Shown here piece after piece: positions 44,691 through 54,344 of a DNA stretch of 64,000 nt; position 1 is the first letter of the stretch; every line of letters begins with the position of its first letter. Below the pieces are notes generated by a model. It worked only from the letters and a program-made list of their open reading frames with translations, was not told the DNA's origin and did not search any database. The DNA lies in assembly GCA_934646815.1 (NCBI GenBank), contig CAKUEW010000002.1, forward strand, positions 124,001-188,000. Direction: 5' to 3'. The DNA is from an uncultured Collinsella sp. Lineage in GTDB: Bacteria > Actinomycetota > Coriobacteriia > Coriobacteriales > Coriobacteriaceae. Made by a program: the position numbers and the translations under genes.

Positions 44691-46643
44691 ATGGCAACCG
44701 CCGACCCCAAAAAGAAAAAGAAGAAGCGCAAAAAGAAAGAGTCGCTCGAGCATAAGCGCAACCGCATTCTGGTAGCGCTGAGTATTTTCGCCGTGGTCTA
44801 CGCCCTCGAGGAGCTCGGTGGCCTCACCGCAGCATTTGGCGAGCCGGGCGACATCTACGCCAGCTTCGTGTTGTTCCTGGTGCCGTTTTTGTTCGCCGGC
44901 TACGACGTTCTGCAAAAGGCGTTCAACAACATCCGCCGCGGCAAGGCCTTCGATGAGAGCTTCCTCATGGCGGTTGCGACCATCGGCGCATTCGCGATGG
45001 TACTGTTCCCCGACACCGACCCGCACATGGCCGAAGGTGCCGCCGTCATGCTGTTCTACCAGGTCGGCGAGTTGTTCCAGGCCTACGCCGTGGGCAAGAG
45101 CCGCAAGTCGATCAGCGCCATGATGGACATCGCGCCCGACTACGCCAACGTCGAGCAGCCCGATGGCACGCTTGAGCAGGTCTTCCCCGATGACATCGCC
45201 GTCGGCACCGTCATCGTCGTCAAGCCCGGCGAGCGCGTGCCCATCGATGGCGTCATCGTCGAGGGCGAGACGCAGCTCGACACCGCCGCGCTCACGGGCG
45301 AGTCGGTCCCCCGCCCCGCCAAGGCCGGCGACGACATCACCAGCGGCTGCATCAACATGACGGGCCTCATCCACATGCGCACCACCAAGCCGTTTGGCGA
45401 GTCCACCGTTGCGCGCGTCCTGGAGCTCGTCGAGAACGCCAGCGAAAAGAAAGCCCGCACCGAGAACTTCATCACGCGCTTTGCCCGCGTCTATACGCCC
45501 GCTGTCACCGGCGCGGCCGCGGTGCTCGCGATCGGCGGCGGCCTGGTCACCGGCGTCTGGTCCGACTGGATTTTGCGCGGCCTGACCTTCCTGGTCGTCA
45601 GCTGCCCGTGCGCCCTCGTGATCAGCGTGCCGTTGAGCTTCTTTGGAGGCATCGGCGGCGCGTCCAAGCTTGGCGTTCTCATCAAGGGCTCCAACTACCT
45701 CGAGTCGCTCGCCGACGTGGACACCGTCGTCTTCGACAAGACCGGCACCCTCACCAACGGCACGTTCTCGGTGGTCGCGGTACACCCCGAGGCCGACTAC
45801 ACCGAGCAGTCGCTACTCGAGGTCGCCGCCCTTGCCGAGTCGTTCTCCGACCACCCCATCGCACAGTCGGTACGCACCGCCTACACCGCTGAGCTCGACC
45901 CCAAGCGCGTAAGTGATTCCGCCAACGATGCAGGACATGGCGTGACGGCCACCATCGACGGAAAGTGCGTCGTCGTTGGCAACGCCAAGATGCTCGCCGC
46001 AGCCGGCATCGCGGCACCGGATTGTGAGATCGTCGGCACGATCCTCCACGTGCTTGTCGACGGCGCATACGCTGGCCACATCGTGATTGCCGATACCGTT
46101 AAGGCCGATGCCGAGCAGACGATTTGCGACCTGCACGCCGCCGGCGTCACCCGCACCGTCATGCTCACAGGCGACCGCGAGGAGGTTGCATCGTCCGTAG
46201 CCAAGCAGTTGGGGCTCGATGAGTTCCATGCGCAGCTGCTACCAGGCGATAAGGTCGAGCGCGTCGAAGCGCTGCTTGCGGCCGAGTCGGGCAAGGGCAA
46301 GCTTGCCTTTGTCGGCGACGGCATCAACGACGCGCCGGTGCTCACCCGCGCCGATGTGGGCATTGCCATGGGCGCTATGGGCTCCGATGCCGCGATTGAG
46401 GCGGCCGACGTCGTGCTTATGGACGACAAGCCGTCCAACATCGCACGCGCCATCCGCGTGGCCCGCAAGACCATGTCGATTGTTTGGCAGAACATCATCT
46501 TTGCGCTGGGTATTAAGCTGCTGATTCTGGTGCTCGCGGCTCTGGGCATCGCCAACATGTGGCTTGCTGTGTTTGGCGACGTGGGTGTGGCGATCATAGC
46601 CATCTTGAACGCCATGCGCGCGATGGGTGTCAAGAACCTTTAG
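44691..46643 (+). CDS. P1B-type heavy-metal-translocating ATPase (CadA/ZntA-like)
   Basis: 650 residues. After a Lys-rich N-terminus (DPKKKKKKRKKKESLEHK) come the P1B helices, the actuator motif ALTGESVPRPAK (about 205), the CPC transmembrane metal site in VVSCPCALVISVPL (about 305), the phosphorylation motif FDKTGTLTNG (about 348), HP in SFSDHPIAQS (about 390), and GDGINDAPVL (about 543). CPC with a Zn/Cd-type sensor and no own HMA domain suggests P1B-2-like export of Zn, Cd or Pb. GGGAGG precedes the ATG. It is the third gene of the metal operon and has an extra operator in front. The Lys-rich start may dock the acidic HMA partner. Confidence 0.9.
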   Translation: MATADPKKKKKKRKKKESLEHKRNRILVALSIFAVVYALEELGGLTAAFGEPGDIYASFVLFLVPFLFAGYDVLQKAFNNIRRGKAFDESFLMAVATIGAFAMVLFPDTDPHMAEGAAVMLFYQVGELFQAYAVGKSRKSISAMMDIAPDYANVEQPDGTLEQVFPDDIAVGTVIVVKPGERVPIDGVIVEGETQLDTAALTGESVPRPAKAGDDITSGCINMTGLIHMRTTKPFGESTVARVLELVENASEKKARTENFITRFARVYTPAVTGAAAVLAIGGGLVTGVWSDWILRGLTFLVVSCPCALVISVPLSFFGGIGGASKLGVLIKGSNYLESLADVDTVVFDKTGTLTNGTFSVVAVHPEADYTEQSLLEVAALAESFSDHPIAQSVRTAYTAELDPKRVSDSANDAGHGVTATIDGKCVVVGNAKMLAAAGIAAPDCEIVGTILHVLVDGAYAGHIVIADTVKADAEQTICDLHAAGVTRTVMLTGDREEVASSVAKQLGLDEFHAQLLPGDKVERVEALLAAESGKGKLAFVGDGINDAPVLTRADVGIAMGAMGSDAAIEAADVVLMDDKPSNIARAIRVARKTMSIVWQNIIFALGIKLLILVLAALGIANMWLAVFGDVGVAIIAILNAMRAMGVKNL

Positions 46644-46726
46644 CTGGGGACTGTCCGGCCGGGGCCGCTGGTCCCGGTCGCTGTCCCGCGCCGTTCCGGC
46701 GCGAGAGGCGCGCTACTGGGGACCGG

Positions 46727-47116
46727 CTAGGCTTCCGTTGTTGAGCCTGACACTTCATCCCTGCCCAGCATCGCGCGCAGCTTCTCGAAGCTCTCCTCGC
46801 TCAGGCAATGCTCCATGTGGCAGCCCTCTTGCGACGCGACTTCGGCCGCAACGCCCGCATCCTCAAGCAAGCCAACGAAAAAGCAGTGGCGTTCCCACAT
46901 TTGACGAGCGACCTCGAGCCCCTGCTCGGTCAAATGAACATCGCGCTTGCCCATCTCCACGTAACCGTTGCTCTCCAGGGTCGCCATGGCTTTGGAGACG
47001 CTTGCCTTGGTTACGCCTAGGTATTCGGCGACGTCAATCGAGCGTACGGTGCCCAGGCGCTGGGACAGCACGTAGATGGATTCGAGATAGTCTTCTCCAG
47101 ATTCACGCAGGGCCAT
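46727..47116 (-). CDS. DtxR/MntR-family metal-dependent repressor
   Basis: 129 residues. The N-terminal winged helix reads SGEDYLESIYVLSQRLGTVR, then IDVAEYLGVTKASVSKAM, the classic DtxR/MntR DNA-binding helices. The dimerisation and metal domain follows, with His and Glu/Cys ligands in ERHCFFVGLL and CHMEHCLSEESFEKL. There is no SH3-like third domain, so it is of the short MntR/IdeR-like kind. It should repress iron or manganese uptake genes when loaded with metal. Upstream, GGCTAACT occurs twice on its strand, and ACTTT/AAAGT inverted halves lie at 47169-47184; either may be autoregulatory. It is convergent with the metal ATPase operon. Confidence 0.85.
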   Translation of the reverse strand: MALRESGEDYLESIYVLSQRLGTVRSIDVAEYLGVTKASVSKAMATLESNGYVEMGKRDVHLTEQGLEVARQMWERHCFFVGLLEDAGVAAEVASQEGCHMEHCLSEESFEKLRAMLGRDEVSGSTTEA

Positions 47117-47336
47117 GGGCCGCCTTTCGCAATAAAGGGTAGTTAGCCACCTGATACTTTCGTGACTTACTTTACCGCAAAAGTTGCCCTTGTCTTACTG
47201 AATTATCGAGAAAGTTAGCCGCACTTCACAAATACGCGGAACGAGATACCGGGCGAAATGGACGCGGCCCCGCAAGGACTGTCCCCAAGTGCCGGCAGGA
47301 AAGGAACGTCCCTATCTGCCGGCCCGAGCCACGCTC

Positions 47337-48107
47337 CTACACCAGCCCAAAGTGCTTGGCGGCGTTGTAAATTCCGTCGTCGTCCACGGCGGTCGTCACG
47401 TAGGTCGCGGCGGCCTTCACTGTGTCCTGCGCGTTGCCCATGGCCACGCTTGTGCCCACCGCCGAGAACATCGAGAGGTCGTTCTCGCCGTCGCCAAAGG
47501 CAATCGCCTCGCTCGCGTCGATACCCAGGCGCTCGAGCGTCGCCGCCACACCCAAATCCTTGCCGCCGTTAGCAGGGATAATGTCGCAGAACAGGTCGCA
47601 CCAGCGCGTGGTGAGCGAATGCGACACCGCATCGGTCACGATATGCTCGTCGGCTGGGTCCACAAAAGCGCAAAACTGGTAGACCGGCGCGTCAAAGGCG
47701 TGCTCAAACGGCTCCTCGTGATACACGATCCCCGCATTGCTACCAGCCGTCACCACGCGCTCGGACAGGCGGTTCACAAACGAGTTCTCGCCCTGCATGC
47801 ACAGCGAGTCGTAGCGCCCTTGCGCCACCTGGTCGACAATCGTCGCCACGTCGCCCGGGTGAATGGCGCAGCTGCGATACACGCCCTCGGCGTCATAGCA
47901 ATGCTGGCCCGAAAGCGTAATGTACGCGTCCCAGCCCAGGTCAAACAGCCAATCCGGCATCTGGTAGGTCGGGCGGCCCGTCGCGATCACGCACGCAATC
48001 CCCTGCTCGTGAAAGCTGTCGAGCACCCGCTGCGCCGACGCCGGAATCCGGTGAGTCTTAAAGCTCAGCAGCGTGCCGTCGATATCGAAAAACGCGGCCT
48101 TGATCAT
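47337..48107 (-). CDS. Cof-type HAD-IIB phosphatase
   Basis: 256 residues. HAD motif I is AFFDIDGTLLSF (residues 5-16), motif II is VIATGRPTY (about 39), and motifs III/IV are in the C-terminal KDLGVAATLERLGI and AFGDGENDLSMF (about 205). A C2B cap lies between. This group dephosphorylates sugar phosphates, nucleotides or cofactors in the cytosol; the substrate is not predictable. GAGGAG, part of the end of the ABC-F gene, supplies the ribosome site, six bases separate the two genes, and they are likely co-transcribed. Confidence 0.88.
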   Translation of the reverse strand: MIKAAFFDIDGTLLSFKTHRIPASAQRVLDSFHEQGIACVIATGRPTYQMPDWLFDLGWDAYITLSGQHCYDAEGVYRSCAIHPGDVATIVDQVAQGRYDSLCMQGENSFVNRLSERVVTAGSNAGIVYHEEPFEHAFDAPVYQFCAFVDPADEHIVTDAVSHSLTTRWCDLFCDIIPANGGKDLGVAATLERLGIDASEAIAFGDGENDLSMFSAVGTSVAMGNAQDTVKAAATYVTTAVDDDGIYNAAKHFGLV

Positions 48108-48113
48108 CCTCGT

Positions 48114-49970
48114 CTACTCCTCGCCCTCGAGCTTTTCGCTCGCCTCGAGCCACGCCATCTCCAGCTCGTCCATGGCGGCGTGAGCCTCGTCGATCTTTGC
48201 CTGCTGCTCACCGAGCGCCGTGTAGTTGGTGGGGTCGACCTGGGCCATCGCGGCCTCGGCCTCCTCCACGCGGGCGCGCTGCGTCTCCATCTTGCGCTCG
48301 AGCGAGCTCACCTCACGGCGGAGCTTTTGGCGCTCAGCGTTGGAAAGCCCGTTGGGCTGGCCGCTCGCCTTGGGCTTCTCAGCAGCAGCCGCGGCACCCG
48401 TGTCGAACGTGCCGGTCTTGGCACTCGGTGCGCCCACGGGCTCGCCCTCGGCCGTGGCGTTGCACAGGCGCAGGTACTGGTCCACACCGCCGGGCATATG
48501 CGTCAGATGGCCGTCGAGCAGCGCCCACTGCTGGTCGGTCACGCGCTCCATCAAAAAGCGATCGTGCGTTACCAGGATGAGCGTGCCGGGCCACCCGTCG
48601 AGCAGGTCCTCGACAATCGCCAGCATGTCGGTATCAAGATCGTTGCCGGGCTCGTCCAGAATGAGCACGTTGGGCTCGTCCAGGATCGTCAGCAGCAGCG
48701 ACAGGCGGCGGCGCTGGCCGCCCGAAAGGTCGCCGATGCGGCTCCAGAGCTGCTGGGTCGTAAAGCCCAGGCGCTCGCAGAGCTTCTCGGGCGAGGTTTC
48801 CTTGCCGTCGATGACGTAGTACTTTTTGTAGTTGCCGAGCACCTCGCGGATCGTGTCGCCCATGTAGGGCTCAAGCTCCTCGAGCTGCTGCGACAGCACG
48901 CCAAAGCGCACCGTCTGGCCAATCTTCACGCGGCCGCGCGTGGGCGCGATCTTGCCCTGGATCACATCGAGCAGCGTGGACTTGCCGGCGCCGTTCTCAC
49001 CCAAAAGGCCATAGCGGTCGCCCGCGCCGATCAGCCAAGTCACATCGGAGAGCACCTGCTTGGGCGCGCCGTCCGTGTCGGTGTAGCCGGCGTCGACGTC
49101 GACCACGTCGATGACCTGCTTGCCCAGGCGACTCACCGCCAGGCGCTTGAGCTCTAGCTCGTCGCGCACGGGCGGAACGTCGGCGATCAGCTCGCGGGCA
49201 GCGTCCACGCGAAACTTGGGCTTGGTCGAGCGCGCCTGCGCACCGCGGCTGAGCCACGCGAGCTCCTTGCGCGCCATGTTGCGGCGACGCTCCTCGGTGA
49301 CGGCGGCCATGCGATCGCGCTCCACGCGCTGCAGGATGTAGGCCGAGTAGCCGCCCTCAAAGGGGTCGACCTGCCCGTCGTGGACCTCCCACATGCTGGT
49401 GCAGACCTCGTCCAAAAACCAGCGGTCGTGCGTGACCACGAGCATGGCGCCCTGGCCGCGCTGCCAGCGGGCCTTAAGGTGACGTGCGAGCCAGTTGATG
49501 GTACGCATATCCAGGTGGTTGGTGGGCTCGTCGAGCATAAGCACGTCGTAGTCGCCAATCAGCAGGCGCGCGAGGTCTACGCGGCGGCGCTGACCGCCGG
49601 AGAGCTCGCCCACCGTGCCCTCCCAGGGCACATCGCTAATAAGGCCGGCCAGAATCTGGCGCGTGCGGGGGCTCGACGCCCACTCGTACTCGGGCGTGTC
49701 GCCCACGACGGCGTGATGCACGGTGTCGGTGTCGGCCAGCAGGTCTTTTTGGCCGAGCAGTCCGACCGTGACACCGCGGCGGTGCGTCACGCGGCCGTCG
49801 TCGGGCTCCAACGTGCCCGCGAGCACGCTCAGCAGCGTCGACTTGCCGTCGCCGTTTTTGCCGACGATACCAATGCGGTCGCCCTCGCCCACGCCGAGCG
49901 TCACGCTATCGAAAATATGCTTGGTGGGAAACTCTAGGCTAACGGAATCGCATCCCAAAAGAATCGCCAT
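48114..49970 (-). CDS. ABC-F family ATPase (Uup/EttA-like)
   Basis: 618 residues from ATG 49970, with AAGGAG upstream; the frame continues further back only through repeat DNA. There are two ATPase domains in one chain and no membrane part: Walker A GKNGDGKST (about 37) and GENGAGKST (about 330), signatures LSGGQRRRVDLARLL and LSGGQRRRLSLLL, and Walker B MLDEPTNHLD and ILDEPGNDLD. A C-terminal coiled coil (about 540-618, SSLERKMETQRARVEEAE) resembles Uup. ABC-F proteins act on the ribosome or in DNA-structure processing; the coiled coil favours a Uup-like role. Antibiotic resistance cannot be inferred. Confidence 0.88.
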   Translation of the reverse strand: MAILLGCDSVSLEFPTKHIFDSVTLGVGEGDRIGIVGKNGDGKSTLLSVLAGTLEPDDGRVTHRRGVTVGLLGQKDLLADTDTVHHAVVGDTPEYEWASSPRTRQILAGLISDVPWEGTVGELSGGQRRRVDLARLLIGDYDVLMLDEPTNHLDMRTINWLARHLKARWQRGQGAMLVVTHDRWFLDEVCTSMWEVHDGQVDPFEGGYSAYILQRVERDRMAAVTEERRRNMARKELAWLSRGAQARSTKPKFRVDAARELIADVPPVRDELELKRLAVSRLGKQVIDVVDVDAGYTDTDGAPKQVLSDVTWLIGAGDRYGLLGENGAGKSTLLDVIQGKIAPTRGRVKIGQTVRFGVLSQQLEELEPYMGDTIREVLGNYKKYYVIDGKETSPEKLCERLGFTTQQLWSRIGDLSGGQRRRLSLLLTILDEPNVLILDEPGNDLDTDMLAIVEDLLDGWPGTLILVTHDRFLMERVTDQQWALLDGHLTHMPGGVDQYLRLCNATAEGEPVGAPSAKTGTFDTGAAAAAEKPKASGQPNGLSNAERQKLRREVSSLERKMETQRARVEEAEAAMAQVDPTNYTALGEQQAKIDEAHAAMDELEMAWLEASEKLEGEE

Positions 49971-50014
49971 ATGCCCCGCTCCTTCAACGAAATTCAACGT
50001 TGTCCATGATAGCG

Positions 50015-50055
50015 AAAACCACCACAAAGGGGACAGGCACCTTCGTGGTGGTTTT
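50015..50055. repeat. Palindromic repeat, CCACCAC family, copy 2
   Basis: AAAACCACCACAAAGGGGAC then AGGCACCTTCGTGGTGGTTTT; nearly identical to 37581-37620 and in inverted orientation to copy 3. Confidence 0.8.
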
Positions 50056-50075
50056 GGCAGGCGCCTCGTTATTCG

Positions 50076-50114
50076 AAAAACCACCACGAAGGTGCCTGTC
50101 CCCTTTGTGGTGGT
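50076..50114. repeat. Palindromic repeat, CCACCAC family, copy 3 (inverted)
   Basis: Reads as the reverse complement of copy 2, 20 bases away, so the two together can form one large cruciform between the ABC-F and pstB genes. Confidence 0.8.
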
Positions 50115-50224
50115 CGGTCTGGTAGCGGCACAAAAAGGCGGGCCATCTCCGCAAAGAGATGACCCGCCTCTCCAATCAGTCCCGTGGCGACCGTGGCCAC
50201 CGCGGGCCTCAAGCATGTTCCGGA

Positions 50225-51093
<869 letters not shown>

Positions 51094-51097
<4 letters not shown>

Positions 51098-52020
51098 TCG
51101 GCCGTCATCCTCCTTGCCAGCTGCTTGCCCACGATGCGGGCGATCACGTTAAACAGCAGCACGCAAATCATCAGCAGTGCCGCGGTGCCCCAAACAATCT
51201 GCTGAGCCTCGGGGCTGCCCTCGCCGTAGATCTTGTAGATGTGCACGGCGAGCGACTCGCCAGGACGGAACACGTTCCAGGCGCAGGTGGGGCTCGACAG
51301 GTTAAAGCTCAAGAAGTTCAGACGAACCGGCGAGCTCATGCCCGAGGTAAAAAGCAGGGCTGCGGCCTCGCCAAACACGCGGCCGGCCGAAAGCACGATA
51401 CCGGTCACGATGGCGGGCATGGCCTCGGGGATCAGGATGTGCAGCGTGGCCTCCCAGCGGGTAAGACCCATGGCCAGACACGCATCGCGCTGGGCCTGCG
51501 GCACGTCCTCCAGCGCCTGCTGAATCACGCGCACCAGAATGGGGATATTGAACATGGTGAGCGCGACGGCGCCGGAGATGATGGAGTACTTCCAGCCCAG
51601 CTGCACCGAGAACACCAAAAAGCCGAACATGCCCACGACGATCGACGGCAGCGAGGACAGTGTCTCGATGGCGGTGGAGGCGATGTCGCGGATGGGGCCG
51701 TCCGGCGCGTACTCAACCAGGAACACGGCGCCGCCCAGGCTGATGGGCACCGAGATGACCAGGGTGATCAGCAGTAGGTAGAACGAGTCGAACAGCTGGT
51801 AGAGCACGCCGCCCTGGGTGCCGTTGGCGCGCGCCGGCTGCGTGAGGAAGCCGGGCTTAAACAGCGTCGAGATGCCCTCGAACAGAATGTAGGCCACCAT
51901 GGAAACGACGATGAGCATGACGATGGCGACAATTGCCGTCAACACGCCCGTAGCGATGCGGTCCTGCTTTTGGACACGCCCGAGTCTCGCCTCGTCGATG
52001 TGGATGCGCGTGCTAGCCAC
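51094..52020 (-). CDS. pstA: Phosphate ABC transporter permease PstA
   Basis: About 308 residues starting at GTG 52020, with GAAGG upstream and an 8-base overlap with pstC. Six membrane helices, the first in VLTAIVAIVMLIVVSMVAYILF. The permease signature (EAA-type loop) is around AQRDACLAMGLTRWEATLHILIPEA (residues ~200-225). It forms the inner-membrane channel with PstC for phosphate import. It ends in a positively charged KQLARRM tail and overlaps the pstB start by four bases. Confidence 0.93.
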
Positions 52021-52921
52021 GAGCCTTCGCCCCCTTGCGGCCAATAAGGTGGATGATCAGGATGAAGATGAGGCTCATGCCCATCAGCAGCAGACCGAGC
52101 GCCCACAGGACGTCGTCCTGGGCCGAGCCCTCGGCGTAGACCGCCATGGACGTGGTGAGCGTGGTGGTGATGGTCGACGCCGGCGACAGCAGCGACGTCG
52201 GCATGGCCTCGATACCGCCGATAACCATGCGCACGGCAAGCGTCTCGCCAAAGGCGCGCGTCATACCCAGGATGACCGCGGTCATAAGCGACGGCATGGC
52301 GGACTTGAGCACCACGTGCCAAATGGTCTGCCAGCGGGTGTAGCCCAGCGCGAGCGAACCCTGACGGTAGCTGTCGGGCACGGCGCGCAGGCCGTCGACC
52401 GAAAGCGTGGTCATCGTCGGCAGGATCATGACGGCCAGCACAATGGCGCCGGGCAGGACGCCCAGGCCCGTGCTCACGTGAAAGACGCTCTTCATAAGGC
52501 CGACGACCACGTGAAAGCCAATCAGGCCAAAGACGACCGAGGGAATGCCGGTCAAAAGCTCAATAAGCGGCTGAAAGACCTTGGAGCCAAACTTAGGCTG
52601 AATCTCGACCGCAAAGATGGCAGAGCCGATGGCGATGGGCAGCGCGATGAGCGTGGAGAGTACCATGACCGCAAACGAGGTGACGATCAGGGGCAGGGCG
52701 CCGGTGTAGGGCAGACCGTTTTCGGCCGTGTTGGCCAGATCCCATTTGGTGCCGGTGAAGAACTCGACGACCGAAACGCCGTCCTTGAGAAAAGCCAAGA
52801 GGCCCTTTTGGGCGACCATAAAGATGAGCGCGGCAACAACAAGCGTCACGAGCGCTACGCACGCGCCCGTGACGCCTAGGCCCACGTTCTCAAGGTCGCG
52901 CTTTGGCAGCTGTTTTGCCAT
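52013..52921 (-). CDS. pstC: Phosphate ABC transporter permease PstC
   Basis: 302 residues with six membrane helices; the first is in LGVTGACVALVTLVVAALIFM. FFTGTKWDL near residue 55 is a PstC periplasmic-loop hallmark. The EAA-type loop is around SYRQGSLALGYTRWQTIWHVV (residues ~195-215). It pairs with PstA to form the phosphate channel. GAAAGG lies seven bases before the ATG, 24 bases after pstS, in the same operon. Confidence 0.93.
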   Translation of the reverse strand: MAKQLPKRDLENVGLGVTGACVALVTLVVAALIFMVAQKGLLAFLKDGVSVVEFFTGTKWDLANTAENGLPYTGALPLIVTSFAVMVLSTLIALPIAIGSAIFAVEIQPKFGSKVFQPLIELLTGIPSVVFGLIGFHVVVGLMKSVFHVSTGLGVLPGAIVLAVMILPTMTTLSVDGLRAVPDSYRQGSLALGYTRWQTIWHVVLKSAMPSLMTAVILGMTRAFGETLAVRMVIGGIEAMPTSLLSPASTITTTLTTSMAVYAEGSAQDDVLWALGLLLMGMSLIFILIIHLIGRKGAKARG

Positions 52922-52945
52922 TGCAAACCTTTCCGGGGCGATTAA

Positions 52946-53884
52946 TTACTTAGCGGAGACCTTGCCGCTGGCGTCCTTGACGACCTTCATGGCAGAGACG
53001 GGGATAAAGCCCTGCTCCTCGACGAGCTTGCCCTGGACGTCGTCGGACAGCATGAACTCCAGGAAGGCAGTGGTGGCCTCGTCGGCGTCCTTGGAGCAGT
53101 ACATGTGCTCGGTAGCCCAGATCTTAAAGGAGTCGTCGGTGACGTTGGCGCTCTTGGGCTCCACGCCCTCGACCTTGATGGCGCTGAATTTGGAGTCGTC
53201 GAAGTGCGAGAAGTCCAGGTAGGAGATGGCGTTGTCGGTGCTGGCCATCTGAGTCTGGACGTCGCCGGACTTGTCGAGCTCGGCGTCGCCCTTAAAGTCG
53301 ACAGCCTCGTCGCCAAAGACGGCAGCCTCGAAGGTGGCGCGGGTACCGGAGCCGGCCTTGCGGTTGAGGACGACGATGGTAGCGTCGTCGCCGCCGACCT
53401 CCTTCCAGTTGGTGATCTGGCCGGAGAAGATGCCCTTGAGCTGCTCGAGGGACAGGTCGTCGACCTTCACGTTCTTGGAGACGACCGGGCCCATGCCCAC
53501 GACGGCGACCTCGTGATCGACGAGGTTCTTGACCTGGTCGGCCTCGAGCTTGGTCTCGGCGAAGACGTCGGAGTTACCGATGGTGACGGTGCCGGCGGCC
53601 ACAGCGGTCAGGCCCTTGCCCGAACCGTTGCCCGAACCGGAGATGGAGACATCGGGGTTGGCGTCCATGAACTTCTCGGCAGCGGCCTCGACGAGAGCCT
53701 GGAACGAAGAGGCGCCGTCGTAGGTCACCTCGCCGGATACGGACTCGGCAGCGGCGGCGCTACCCTCGGCAGCGGTGTCGGCGGCGTTAGAGCCACCGCA
53801 ACCAACGAGGCCGAGACCGACGATGCTGGCAAGACCACCAGCGAGGCCGAGGAACTGACGACGAGAATAAGCCTGATCGAGCAT
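52946..53884 (-). CDS. pstS: Phosphate-binding lipoprotein PstS
   Basis: 312 residues from ATG 53884, with AAAGGAAG upstream. The N-terminus SRRQFLGLAGGLASIVGLGL leads to the lipobox LVGC, so it combines a twin-arginine-like motif with a lipoprotein signal. The mature protein has the PstS phosphate pocket: DGASSFQALVEAAA, SGSGNGSGKGLTAVAAGT, and RKAGSGTRATFE. It captures phosphate outside the membrane and delivers it to PstCA. As first gene of pstSCAB it should be induced by phosphate starvation. Upstream, CCGTAAG occurs twice on its strand around 53980-54010, possibly part of a PhoP site, but no consensus is proven. Confidence 0.92.
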   Translation of the reverse strand: MLDQAYSRRQFLGLAGGLASIVGLGLVGCGGSNAADTAAEGSAAAAESVSGEVTYDGASSFQALVEAAAEKFMDANPDVSISGSGNGSGKGLTAVAAGTVTIGNSDVFAETKLEADQVKNLVDHEVAVVGMGPVVSKNVKVDDLSLEQLKGIFSGQITNWKEVGGDDATIVVLNRKAGSGTRATFEAAVFGDEAVDFKGDAELDKSGDVQTQMASTDNAISYLDFSHFDDSKFSAIKVEGVEPKSANVTDDSFKIWATEHMYCSKDADEATTAFLEFMLSDDVQGKLVEEQGFIPVSAMKVVKDASGKVSAK

Positions 53885-54100
53885 GATCTTCCTTTCATAC
53901 ATGCGACTCGCGGGCACCCTGCCCGCTTTGCTGTTTGGAAAGATACGACCCCGATCGGGCGGCAACTGCGCTATCTGCGGTTTCTTACGGGCATTTGATA
54001 GACCCTTACGGCAAGCGCGGCATGTCCTTTACAAACGAATAACATTCCCCCACCCAAGCATGGTGCGCCTTTTACACCAGAGGAAAGTAGCCATCGGGTG
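53885..54100. promoter_or_regulatory. Upstream region of pstSCAB
   Basis: Contains the repeated CCGTAAG on the minus strand, but no clear promoter hexamers at standard spacing. No ORF supported. Confidence 0.3.
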
Positions 54101-54165
54101 TTCTTAAGCGACTAGTCGTTGGGGACGCTCTTGTTTGACTAGTCATTTAAGAACGTCCCCAATGA
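54101..54165. repeat. GACTAGTC / GAACGTCCCC repeat, copy 1
   Basis: TTGGGGACG (54119-54127) and CGTCCCCAA (54154-54162) form an inverted pair; GACTAGTC occurs twice. CATTTAAGAACGTCCCCAA recurs at 63781-63799. Confidence 0.65.
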
Positions 54166-54179
54166 CCACCTTGGAAACC

Positions 54180-54302
54180 CCGCAGGATGAGCATAAGTCA
54201 GCGAAAACGCCCCTAAGCGAGCAAGGTGACGTGAAAGAGGAGGGCATTGACCTTCTGGTCATGCCCGACGATTGAACGTCAGATTGCCGCTTAGGGGCGT
54301 TT
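54180..54302. repeat. Structured intergenic repeat, copy 2
   Basis: Outer perfect 15-bp arms at 54205-54219 and 54288-54302 (AAACGCCCCTAAGCG and its complement). Inner hairpin GGGCAT-t-GACC-TTCT-GGTC-ATGCCC at 54242-54266. The copy at 63910-63997 keeps the same inner structure with two compensatory pair changes. Confidence 0.75.
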
Positions 54303-54344
54303 GCAGCGTCGAGCCGTTACGCGGTTTGATAAAACCGCGTAACC

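Noticed and set aside
47289..49157. Rightward 622-codon frame across the Cof and ABC-F genes, and a similar one at 54438-56288
   Set aside because: Both lie opposite well-supported genes and show no domain.
49971..50216. N-terminal extension of the ABC-F protein
   Set aside because: It translates two palindromic repeats; ATG 49970 with AAGGAG is the natural start.
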